Shown here in pieces: positions 17,125-24,940 of a stretch of DNA of 64,000 nucleotides. Position 1 is the stretch's first letter. Each line of letters opens with the position of its first letter. The notes beneath the pieces were generated by a model, which made no database searches, was not told where the DNA came from, and was given only the letters and a program-made list of their open reading frames with translations. The translations under genes and the position numbers were made by a program. Source of the stretch: Thalassotalea hakodatensis (GTDB lineage: Bacteria; Pseudomonadota; Gammaproteobacteria; Enterobacterales; Alteromonadaceae); NCBI RefSeq assembly GCF_030295995.1, contig NZ_AP027365.1, positions 2,574,066-2,638,065 on the forward strand. Direction: 5' to 3'.

Positions 17125-17490
17125 CTACTCTGTAGCCAAAGTTAATTCTAATTTCGGTGATACATTAACGATTGTTGTATTAAAAAATATTCCGCTAGTC
17201 ATGTAGCCACCAACCATTCGGGTTGTTTGACCATTTTCAAAATATATATAAACGTCGAACTCACTGTCTACGCCATTATAAAAATACCATAGACTTTGAG
17301 CTGAATTACTTTCGATTTTTTCAAAAGTATATTCTTCTCCACCAACAGCTACTGAAGCGTTTGTAATTATTTGAGTTGAATTATTTATAATCTTTATTTG
17401 GTTAGGTTGATTTAGAATTACCCCAGCTAAGATTGCCCCAAGTAAAGTAATAATTGCTAATGATGAAATCAATCCGTGTTTCAAACTCAT
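17125..17490 (-). CDS. single-pass membrane or secreted protein, function unknown
   Basis: 121 residues. One N-terminal hydrophobic helix (about 8-27, ISSLAIITLLGAILAGVIL) is followed by a beta-rich extracytoplasmic domain of about 90 residues without Cys. Its last codons abut the IS3 remnant, so the original C-terminus may have been replaced at the junction. No family recognised. Confidence 0.6.
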   Translation of the reverse strand: MSLKHGLISSLAIITLLGAILAGVILNQPNQIKIINNSTQIITNASVAVGGEEYTFEKIESNSAQSLWYFYNGVDSEFDVYIYFENGQTTRMVGGYMTSGIFFNTTIVNVSPKLELTLATE

Positions 17491-17583
17491 AACCTTCCTT
17501 GTATGCTAGACATAATGACTCCCCACGAAAGTACTGATCTCCAACCATTCGTGGATTAGCTGAAAGCCAGAGCCATAATTAGT

Positions 17584-18003
17584 TTGTTAAATACTAAAAA
17601 AGGAGATCAGCATGAATACCATAGCATAATTTTTATTGGATTAGATACTCATAAAACATTTACACAACTCGCTGCTTTAAAAGACAAACGAGGAGCTAAA
17701 CCTGAATCATTAGGTAGAATTAATACCAATAAATCTGCCTTTATTAAGCTCGCTAGGCAACTACAATCAAAATACCCTAAAGCAACACTGCACTTTATTT
17801 ATGAAGCAGGCCCTTGTGGCTATTGGATTTATCGTTTGTTAACCAGCCTTGGCCATTGCTGTTATATCGTAGCTCCTTCACTCATTCCTAAAAAACCTGG
17901 CGACCGAGTAAAAACAGATAAACGTGATGCGGCTAAACTAGCGCTACTTTTTAAGGCAGAAACGCTCACCGCTATTTATGTACCCGAAGCAGAAGATGAA
18001 GGC
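17584..18003 (+). pseudogene. 5' part of an IS110-family transposase
   Basis: It encodes the N-terminal DEDD domain of an IS110 transposase: FIGLDTHK, FIYEAGPCGYWIYR, and APSLIPKKPGDRVKTDKRDA. The ATG with the good ribosome site (AAAGGAG, ATG 17612) is out of frame with this domain and runs into TAA after five codons, so the start is already frameshifted. The similarity ends at about 18003 (PEAEDE), where sequence of a different IS110 member begins. Confidence 0.8.
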
Positions 18004-18927
18004 CGATAAACAGGCGTTATTATCACTTCTTCAGCCCTATATTGGGCAAGTAGTAATTGGTGTCGAGTGTATGCATTGCTGGTATTGGGTCAGTGATTTA
18101 TGTGATGAGCATAATATTGATTTTCTACTCGGCCATGCTTTGTACATGAAAGCCATTCATGGTGGTAAAGCCAAAAACGATAAAATTGATTCATATAAAA
18201 TTGCCTGCCTTTTAAGAGGCGGCAATTTTCCCTTAGCCTATAACTATCCGTGTGAAATGCGGGCAACCCGTGATTTATTGCGAAGAAGAACCAAACTGGT
18301 TCAGCATAGTGCTCAACTCAAAGCGCATATTGTTAATACCAACAGCCAATATAATTATCCAGCCCTTGAATTACACATGAAAAACAAAAGCGTTCGAGAA
18401 GAATTTAAAACGCGTTATGAAGACCCAGTTGTTCAGCGAAATATCAATTTCGATTTAACGATTCTCGACAACTACGCCAAAGAGCTTAAATATCTTGAAT
18501 ATTTTATTGAGCGCAAAGCAAAACAACACCGCCCAGACTATTACGCACAACTAAGAACAATTCCTGGCATCGGCATTATTCTCGCGATGACAATTCTTTA
18601 TGAAATTGGCGACATCAACAGATTTAGCTCTGTACAGAAATTTGCCTCCTACTCTCGGTTAGTCAAATGCAAAGCAGAATCTGCGGGAAAACCTACGGAA
18701 CAAGCGGTAATAAGATTGGTAACGGTCACTTAAAATGGGCATTTAGTGAGGCGGCTATACTTTACTTACGAGGAAACGACAAGGCCAGACGTTACTTAAA
18801 CAAGTTACAAAAACGCATGAGTAAAGCCAAAGCGTTATCAGCATTAGCACATAAACTTGGTCGTGCGGTTTACTTCATGCTAAAAAACAAAACGGTGTTT
18901 AATGATGAACGATTTCTAAACATTTAA
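18004..18927 (+). pseudogene. 3' part of a second, different IS110-family transposase
   Basis: From about 18004 the frame encodes GVECMHCWYWVSDLC, KAKNDKIDSYKIA and IPGIGIILAMTILYEIG, i.e. the second half of the DEDD domain and the transposase_20 domain of another IS110-type protein. Its own N-terminus is missing. A further frameshift at about 18690 (between AESAGK and TYGTSGNKIGNGHLKWA) moves the end into another frame, which stops at 18927. Together with the previous entry it forms a chimeric, inactive element. Confidence 0.8.
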
Positions 18928-19401
18928 GTCGCACAATGGGGTGAGCTGAACGCCTAACTAGATAAGCAAGAACTATCTCGTGTTATTTGTAAGCTATATG
19001 CACAACAACATGATAATGCAGGTAAATATAGTCGCGGTATAAGCTACTTGCGCTTGATTAGACACCCCATTGGTGCGCATTAACAATGAGCAAAATTGTT
19101 TACACCTTAGTTGAGCCTGAAACTAACTGGACTTATGAGCCAACTGACTTGAATAGTGCCTTCGTAAGGTTAACCGATGAATGTCTAGTGCCCCTGAACA
19201 ACTAAAGGACTGACAGATTCAGGCAGTGATTGAGTTCACATAAGAGAGCCTCAATATGTGTTTTCCGTAAACAATTTTAACGGTCACAGTGACAGAACGA
19301 AGTAGATTATTTTGCTGATTGATTAACAATTAGCTGCCTAGCGGCAGCTAAAAAAACACTATTGCCTATTTGACGGAAGAAGGTTCATATGTGTTTTGTT
19401 T
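18928..19401. other. remnant DNA after the IS110 debris
   Basis: It contains an inverted repeat with GCACAATGGGGTG near 18932 and CACCCCATTGGTGCG near 19059, separated by about 115 bases, perhaps the ends of a lost element or cassette site. A 39-codon frame (ATG 19086 to TAA 19205) has no recognisable content. A hairpin AGCTGCC/GGCAGCT with a following A/T run (about 19332-19357) could terminate the next gene on the minus strand. Confidence 0.4.
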
Positions 19402-19848
19402 TTAATACACTTTGATATTAAATGTTTGTAACAAACAACTAGATTTAACACCTGGCTCAGAGTATTTTTGATTGCTAATACGCTCAATACATTTAAGTGC
19501 ATTTTTAGTAGAAAAGTATCTATTGTAGTTTAAGCCTTTTTGACACATAGACTTATATACTTTCAACCTACTTCCCGTTGTACCTGATGAAAAAGCCACA
19601 GCAGCACAAGTATTTTCTGAATATTGAGCCCAACTTTCCATTTGTTTAGTAAATATTCTGGACTCATATGAATCTAAATATTTCAATATTGACTTGTTAA
19701 GGCCTAAAGTAAGTTTGTTGTAATGCTCAGCTCTTTCCAAGTTCTTCTGTTGAGCCCAAGGCGCACTGCCACTAATATATGTTTGCTTAGCTAACGAGTT
19801 AAAAGAAATTATAAGAAAAAAACATTTGATAAGTATAAATTTGTTCAT
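19402..19848 (-). CDS. secreted protein, function unknown (probable cassette gene)
   Basis: 148 residues from ATG 19848, which is preceded by AAAGGA and gives a normal signal peptide (MNKFILIKCFFLIISFNSLA). The open frame extends to 19875 inside an attC-like core site. The mature part is basic, has five Cys (AVAFSSG next to CAA, MCQ, CIE, SSCLL) and no family I recognise, although the layout is like the lysozyme-inhibitor-like LprI group. Its start lies about 30 bases from the core site of the interrupted attC, as expected for a gene that opens an integron cassette. Confidence 0.65.
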   Translation of the reverse strand: MNKFILIKCFFLIISFNSLAKQTYISGSAPWAQQKNLERAEHYNKLTLGLNKSILKYLDSYESRIFTKQMESWAQYSENTCAAVAFSSGTTGSRLKVYKSMCQKGLNYNRYFSTKNALKCIERISNQKYSEPGVKSSCLLQTFNIKVY

Positions 19849-19876
19849 CGCAAATCCTTTGGTTGATGAAAACATA

Positions 19877-19950
19877 ACGCCTAATTAACAGGCAAAAAAT
19901 TGTTGGCTAAAATAGCGACGAAGGAGCAAAAGCCAACTGTTTTTTGTGAT
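19877..19950 (-). repeat. attC-like site, left part, interrupted by an IS3 element
   Basis: On the plus strand CCTAATTAACAGGCAAAAAA leads to GTTGGCT, then a loop, then AGCCAACTGTTTTTTG, so the arms pair well. The core on the minus strand is ...GGCGTTATG. The right edge of an attC (ATTTTCCGTTTGATTGCC followed by TTGTTAGCA) appears only at 21227-21247, beyond the IS3 element. The two halves do not pair as well as the intact sites do. Confidence 0.6.
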
Positions 19951-19981
19951 CTTCCCCCGCAAAAGTGGACACCTTCCACTT

Positions 19982-20869
19982 TTATTTTCCTGCCAATTCA
20001 AACTCAACTGGTGGTTGATATCCTAAACTTGAATGCAATCGCTGTCTATTGTAAAAGTAATTTAAATAACCTTTTAGTTTAGAATGTAACTTACTCATTG
20101 TTTCAAAACGATTTCCTCGAATGATGTCAGCTTTCAATGAGTGAAAAAACGACTCCACTTCCGCATTATCTGTGCAGCATCCAGGCCGGTTCATACTGGC
20201 ATTAATATTGTGAATTTTTAAGTAGTGCTGAACATTGTGGGCTCGATATTCGGCACCTCGGTCAGTATGAAATAATACTCTTTCAGTGGGTTTGCGTTTT
20301 TTAATGGCAAGCCGCAATGCTTTTAACGTCAGCTCAGTTGATTTGTTTTTACCAAAGGCCCAGCCAATAACACGACGAGAGTATAAATCGATAACGACAG
20401 CAAGGTAATGCCAACGTGCACCAACTTTAAGATACGTGATATCACCCGACCATTGCTGGTTTGTCGCTGTCGGCTTGTCTATATTTCTACGCTTATTTTG
20501 AATTTCCTTATAGAAAAATTTAACCTTAGCTGGTTTGCTATATGTCTTAATTGCTCTAGCTCTCAAGCCACTCTCTTGCATTAACCTTGCAACCCGCTTC
20601 TTGCTTGTTCTTATACCTGATCTTTTCAACGCATAAAACACACGGGGGCTGCCATACGTCTGATGATTAGCATGAAACACGGCTTTTATTTGCTGCAATA
20701 AATCTGCATCTCTTAACACTTTGGCTGATAAAGGACGATTACGCCAAGCATAAAAACCACTGGGAGAAACGTTGAGCCAATCACAAAGGTACTTCACACC
20801 TAAGATTTGTCCGAACTTGTGGATGAATCCAAATCGCTCTGATGTACTTCCGCCAGATACCGTTGCCAC
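19982..20869 (-). CDS. IS3-family transposase OrfB
   Basis: 295 residues as a separate frame. An HTH_21 segment is followed by an rve integrase core: first Asp in QWSGDITYL, second in LFHTDRGAEY, Glu in TDNAEVESFFHSL, and the closing LHSSLGYQPPVEFE. The frame overlaps orfA by about 70 bases in another phase. As is usual for IS3 elements, OrfB is most likely produced as an OrfAB fusion by programmed -1 frameshifting. The 5' end given is only the open frame. Confidence 0.92.
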   Translation of the reverse strand: MATVSGGSTSERFGFIHKFGQILGVKYLCDWLNVSPSGFYAWRNRPLSAKVLRDADLLQQIKAVFHANHQTYGSPRVFYALKRSGIRTSKKRVARLMQESGLRARAIKTYSKPAKVKFFYKEIQNKRRNIDKPTATNQQWSGDITYLKVGARWHYLAVVIDLYSRRVIGWAFGKNKSTELTLKALRLAIKKRKPTERVLFHTDRGAEYRAHNVQHYLKIHNINASMNRPGCCTDNAEVESFFHSLKADIIRGNRFETMSKLHSKLKGYLNYFYNRQRLHSSLGYQPPVEFELAGK

Positions 20870-21174
20870 TTTTTTAGCAAGTCGTTCTCCAGTTTCAGAC
20901 GCTCATTTTCCTTTTTAAGCTTTTGAATTGCAGACAGTTCTTTTTGGGTGGGGACTTTACTCATTATTTCATTGCTGCCCTGGTAGCGCTGATGCTTAGA
21001 GAATTTACCTTCTCTGTATTCCTTCCGCCAACGACTGAGCATAAACGGGTGAATATCAAGTGCTAAAGCAACATCCTTTGACATGACATTGTCTTTTAAG
21101 CTTAGTTTGACTACTTTGATTTTGAAACTTACTGGGTAAAACCATGTTTTTCTAGGTTGTGTATATTTGGGCAT
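20800..21174 (-). CDS. IS3-family OrfA (helix-turn-helix protein)
   Basis: 124 residues. An HTH_Tnp_1 domain (SFKIKVVKLSLKDN through LDIHPFMLSRWRKEYREGK) is followed by a leucine-zipper-like coiled coil (LSAIQKLKKENERLKLENDLL) that mediates OrfA/OrfAB pairing. It overlaps orfB. Complete and apparently intact. Confidence 0.9.
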   Translation of the reverse strand: MPKYTQPRKTWFYPVSFKIKVVKLSLKDNVMSKDVALALDIHPFMLSRWRKEYREGKFSKHQRYQGSNEIMSKVPTQKELSAIQKLKKENERLKLENDLLKKWQRYLAEVHQSDLDSSTSSDKS

Positions 21175-21247
21175 TGTAGCCTCCTCAATATGATGAGGAG
21201 GTGTCCACCAAAACGGGGGAGGTGCATTTTCCGTTTGATTGCCTTGT

Positions 21248-21460
21248 TAGCAGTTTATGCCGAACTTCAGCGGTTTAACGCTTTAACTACTTTTAAACGG
21301 CTTAAATTTTTATGACTTTACCTTACTTAAAAAGAAGCGATAAGAAAATAACAAATTAAGATGAATGCATGAAATGGATTTAACAATGAATTGCTAGCAC
21401 TGAAAATCCATTTTATTTATTAAACACTAATCCCTGTTTTAACCACTTAAAGATAAAGAC
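21248..21460 (-). repeat. ORF-free cassette body, copy 1
   Basis: These bases repeat at 21909-22115 with only scattered substitutions and a few indels (for example TTTATGCCGAACTTCAGCGG and AAGAAGCGATAAGAA shared). No plausible ORF exists. Lying between attC-like sites, each copy reads as an integron cassette without a gene, or with only a promoter or RNA. Confidence 0.65.
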
Positions 21461-21564
21461 TGCTAACGCTTATATTAAACGGCTTAAAATGATTGGTTTG
21501 CTTTTTTGCACCTTGCAAAAAACGAAACAAGCTTTTTAAGTCCGATTTGAATTTTTTGTTAGGT
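21461..21564 (-). repeat. attC site
   Basis: Read on the minus strand, the outer core sites are ACCTAAC and GTTAGCA (consensus RYYYAAC...GTTRRRY). Inside them CGGACTTAAAA pairs with TTTTAAGCCG except for one extra A, which fits the extrahelical base of attC hairpins. Length 104 bp. The 245 bases up to the next site hold no credible gene. Confidence 0.75.
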
Positions 21565-21809
21565 GAATTTACTTGAGCATCAGTTATTTAGCAAGTGGTT
21601 CGATTCACTGCTGAGCCTGATTGTTTAACCCCAGAAGTTAAACCTGAACTAAGCTACAGGCAGTGTGTAAAACTTAAAGAAAACTAGATTGCCGATAACA
21701 CTAAACCAAGCCGCTACTTTTTAAACACCAGAATCACAATAGTTGAGTCGAAAACAAATCAAGTTGTTAAACACTAAACTTAACAAACGATAATTAAATG
21801 AGTTATTCA

Positions 21810-21908
21810 CCCTAACGCTTCAATAAGCGGAAATTTATAGTTGGCTAAAATATTGAGCGAAGCGAAAAAAGCCAACTGTAAATTTTCCGTTTAATTGCCT
21901 TGTTAGCA
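21810..21908 (-). repeat. attC site
   Basis: On the minus strand TGCTAAC opens and GTTAGGG closes the site. The arms CGGAAAATTTACAGTTGGCT and AGCCAACTATAAATTTCCG pair almost completely with small mismatches near the base, and the loop is about 25 bases. Length 99 bp. This is the best-formed attC of the window and has the same orientation as the others. Confidence 0.8.
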
Positions 21909-22115
21909 GTTTATGCCGAACTTCAGCGGTTTACCGCTTTAGCTACTTTTAAACTGCTTAAATTTTTAAGACTTTACCTTACTTAAAAAGAAGCGATAAG
22001 AACATAACAAATTAAGATGAATGCATGAAATGGATTGAACAATGAATTGCTAGAACTGAAAATCCATTTTATTTATTAAACACCAATCCTTGTTTAACCA
22101 CCAAAAGATAAAGAC
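21909..22115 (-). repeat. ORF-free cassette body, copy 2
   Basis: Near-identical to 21248-21460 (direct repeat, same orientation). Followed at 22116 by TGCTAAC, again the core-site sequence. No ORF. Confidence 0.65.
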
Positions 22116-22541
22116 TGCTAACAGCTTATTCATAAGAACCATTCTCGCAAGTAACGCTACGAACAGCCCTTTTATTCATAAAAACGAAAATTTAAATTAT
22201 CACTTCTTCCCAACTATATCAACGAGATAGTATTTCCTATTCTCGTTTTCCCCGTTAGATACGAGAATGGTTCTCGATTTTTTGTTAAAAACAAGAATAA
22301 AGGGTTATTGTATATAAAAACAGCATCTTGAATTAATTACTACAACTTTTATTTAAAGCGAATGATATAGCTAAATCGGTGTTAAATCGTTAATCAATAC
22401 GCCAAGGAAGGAAATAAGTACCCTATTAAAGAGTTGAAGTGATTGTATAAACAAAGCGCTTTGAGTTATAAAATGGCTGACAACAAATACAAATAATGCA
22501 TACCTGTCATCAACCCTTTAATATTTATGGACTATGTAAAG
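22116..22541. other. array edge: core site plus palindrome-rich gene-free DNA
   Basis: TGCTAAC (22116-22122) is followed by AAGAACCATTCTCG, which pairs with CGAGAATGGTTCTCG about 100 bases on. ATTCTCGT (22239) and ACGAGAAT (22261) form a second inverted pair around GTTAGAT. It may be the outer attC or an attI-like edge of the array. No integrase gene is seen here or elsewhere in the window. The rest is AT-rich with no ORF. Confidence 0.4.
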
Positions 22542-23180
22542 TTATTTACGGTAATGCACCATCAGCGAACCGCTAACATTACCTACGGCAACCTCTTTGA
22601 TAAACTCGTAATCTACATCGTTGAAAAATACTTTATATTTCTCATTTGTCGCATAAACAGCCACACCTTCACTTTCTGGATAATCTTCTAACAGCGTATT
22701 AACCGCAGCCATTAAATAATGACCAAAACCATGGTGTTGATGTAATGGGTGAATAGCAATAAATGACAATACATGAAAATTTGTCATGGGTACTGCAGCC
22801 ATAACGGTTTCTTCTTTTTCAATCATTTGCTTTGTGCTGAAATAACCTGCGCCTAACAGCATTTTTAGTCGCCAGTGCCAAAACCTTTCGGCTGTAACAC
22901 CATCTTGTCGACTATTTAAACAAGCAACACCTACCAAGGTTTCACCTAAATAAAGGCCAACAATAGGTTGTTTAGCTTGCCAAAAAGCATTTAACTCTTC
23001 GCGAATTGAAGAACGTAGCCGTTGTTCATAATCACTTTTTTCAGCATTGAATATTTCTAAAAATACCGGATCATCATGATAAGACTGATACAACAAAGAG
23101 ACTGCTAATTTCAGTTCTTCAGCAGTTAAATATGCTGCTCTGATATCGTCTTTTGTTGCGTTAGTGACTACTTGGGACAT
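22542..23180 (-). CDS. GNAT-family N-acetyltransferase
   Basis: 212 residues. GNAT core in the C-terminal half: LSFIAIHPLHQHHGFGHYLMAA (motif A with the H-x-G-x-G acetyl-CoA loop) and GVAVYATNEKYKVFFNDVDYE (motif B). Substrate unknown. It lies 77 bases downstream of the KAS III-like gene on the same strand and is probably cotranscribed with it. Confidence 0.85.
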   Translation of the reverse strand: MSQVVTNATKDDIRAAYLTAEELKLAVSLLYQSYHDDPVFLEIFNAEKSDYEQRLRSSIREELNAFWQAKQPIVGLYLGETLVGVACLNSRQDGVTAERFWHWRLKMLLGAGYFSTKQMIEKEETVMAAVPMTNFHVLSFIAIHPLHQHHGFGHYLMAAVNTLLEDYPESEGVAVYATNEKYKVFFNDVDYEFIKEVAVGNVSGSLMVHYRK

Positions 23181-23257
23181 TTACGAACCTCTTATTGTTG
23201 TTTTTCTAAACAATAGCAGTAAATTAAAAGATAAATCAAATATGCAAATTTTCTACA

Positions 23258-24346
23258 TTACGTTTTGTTGGTAATTCCACTCGCTTTTGCACGCATAAGG
23301 TTTTGTACTAATTCCAGGCCACTTAGTGTTGTTGCAGGAAGTGTTACCGCTGACTTTCCTTTAGATTTAGGGGCTTTTGAAAAGTACAGCACATGAGCAC
23401 TCCAGGTTAACCCACCACCAAATGCAGGTAAAAGCACATGGCTATTGTCAGTAACTAAGCCTTCTTCTAGGGCTTCAACAAAGGCAACCAATACCGTTGC
23501 CGCAGACATATTGCCGTATTTTTCAATATTAACGAAAACTTTTTCTGTTGGCAGTGCAAGCTTTTTGGCTAATGCGTCAATAATACGCAAATTTGCTTGG
23601 TGAGGCACAACTAGTGACATGTCTTGTGCAGTTAAATTAAGTTTATTTAAGGTTGCTTCACAACCATGTGCCATACCCGCAACCGCTTTTTTAAAGATTT
23701 CTTGGCCGATAAAATTCCAATGTGCATCACCAAGTTGCCGTGCTTTGTTTGCATACTTCATGCCCCAACCTTGCACAGCTAGTATATCTCGAGATTCACC
23801 AAAACAGCCTAATGACTCAGCCAATACGCCTGATTTTTCTTCTGTAGCCTCTAAATAGAGCGCAGCGGCCCCGTCACCAAAAAGTACAGCGACATCACGA
23901 TTATCCCACTCCATAATTGGTGAAATTACTTCAGCACCAATCACTAGCGCAGATCGAACCACACCGCTTTTTATCATTGCAGTTGCTGTGGTTAAACTAT
24001 ACATGCCGCTAGTACAAGCGGTGTTAACATCCATACATGCTGCACGTTCAGCACCTAATAAGCGCTGTACATTAGAAGCAGCATTTGGACATAACTCATC
24101 AAATGTAGTACTTCCAAATACAATTAAATCAACATCATCAGCAATTTTTCCTGCTGACGCTAATGCTTGTTCACAAGCAACATAAGCAAGTTCACTTACT
24201 GTTACATGTGAAATTCTGCGTTCTTTCATCCCTGTACGCGTTGTAATCCACTGATCATTTGTATCTAAAAAAGTAGCTAAGTCGTCGTTGGTAAGTGTGG
24301 CAGGCGGTAGGCATTTTCCCCAACCCTTAATTGCAGCATATGTCAT
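23258..24346 (-). CDS. beta-ketoacyl-ACP synthase III-like enzyme (FabH family)
   Basis: 362 residues. The KAS III catalytic triad is visible: Cys 111 in DVNTACTSGMYSL, His 249 in VVPHQANLRIID, Asn 279 in KYGNMSAATV. FabH condenses acyl-CoA with malonyl-ACP. Here the C-terminus has an extra tail of about 30 residues, and the genomic context lacks fatty-acid genes, so this could be a specialised paralogue, for example one acting on other acyl-CoAs, rather than the housekeeping FabH. Divergent from the dodecin gene. Confidence 0.85.
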   Translation of the reverse strand: MTYAAIKGWGKCLPPATLTNDDLATFLDTNDQWITTRTGMKERRISHVTVSELAYVACEQALASAGKIADDVDLIVFGSTTFDELCPNAASNVQRLLGAERAACMDVNTACTSGMYSLTTATAMIKSGVVRSALVIGAEVISPIMEWDNRDVAVLFGDGAAALYLEATEEKSGVLAESLGCFGESRDILAVQGWGMKYANKARQLGDAHWNFIGQEIFKKAVAGMAHGCEATLNKLNLTAQDMSLVVPHQANLRIIDALAKKLALPTEKVFVNIEKYGNMSAATVLVAFVEALEEGLVTDNSHVLLPAFGGGLTWSAHVLYFSKAPKSKGKSAVTLPATTLSGLELVQNLMRAKASGITNKT

Positions 24347-24510
24347 AATTCACCCAATACATTCTAAAATGGTTAACTGTTCGTACCAGTTATTAACATC
24401 ATCCTATAGCGTGATACATCGCAAGTCTACGAGAAATTACTCACGACAAACAAAACCTCTGTTTCTTGTACTATATTAACCATAAACCATCTGAAACTTA
24501 GGAGAGTATT

Positions 24511-24726
24511 ATGTCAAATCATCACACGTATAAAAAACTAGAACTTGTGGGATCATCTACAACAAGTATAGAAGACGCCATTCATAACGCGATTACGGAA
24601 TGCAGCCAATCAGTTAACCATATGGATTGGTTTGAGGTTGTTGAAACACGCGGCCATATTGTTGATGGAAAAGTTGGTCACTTTCAAGTCACCTTAAAAA
24701 TAGGCTTTAGAATTGAAAACAGTTAA
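24511..24726 (+). CDS. dodecin
   Basis: 71 residues with the dodecin pattern: YKKLELVGSSTTSIEDAIHNAI at the start, MDWFEVVETRGHIVDGKVGHFQVTLKIGF at the end, containing the flavin-stacking Trp. Dodecins are small dodecameric flavin- or CoA-binding storage proteins. GGAGAG gives a strong ribosome site. Single gene. Confidence 0.92.
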   Translation: MSNHHTYKKLELVGSSTTSIEDAIHNAITECSQSVNHMDWFEVVETRGHIVDGKVGHFQVTLKIGFRIENS

Positions 24727-24755
24727 CCAATAGCTTTACTTTCGTTATTGGTTAA
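24723..24755 (+). terminator. weak hairpin after the dodecin gene
   Basis: TTAACCAATA and TATTGGTTAA pair around a 13-base loop directly at the dodecin stop codon. The 3' side has no T-run, so it may be a weak terminator or an mRNA-stabilising hairpin. Confidence 0.35.
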
Positions 24756-24940
24756 AAGTCTAAAAAAACAATAAAAATTATTGTTCAACATCAAAGTATT
24801 AGCCACAATATTGTTTTAATATAAACAAGTAAGCACTACACTAATGAAACCTAGTTGGATAATGTTGTGGCTATCTTCAATAAGTTAAACATCTCTCAAA
24901 CTAGGTTTCGACCAATCAATAACCAATAAGACGCACTATC

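Larger units (their letters stand above)
19951..21222 (-). mobile_element. IS3-family insertion sequence
   Basis: It is bounded by imperfect inverted ends: CTTCCCCCGCAAAAGTGGAC at 19951 and, read inward from 21222, CCTCCCCCGTTTTGGTGGAC. Two overlapping frames, orfA and orfB, are complete. Length about 1272 bp. No clear target duplication is visible (flanks TGAT and TGCA). It sits inside an attC-like site. Confidence 0.88.

Noticed and set aside
19900-20082. Plus-strand frame across the left IS3 end
   Set aside because: Runs from the attC arm into the inverted end of the IS, opposite to orfB. Chance frame.
21248-22115. The direct repeats as a CRISPR array
   Set aside because: Only two long copies, no short regular repeats or spacers, no cas genes; attC-like sites explain the structure.
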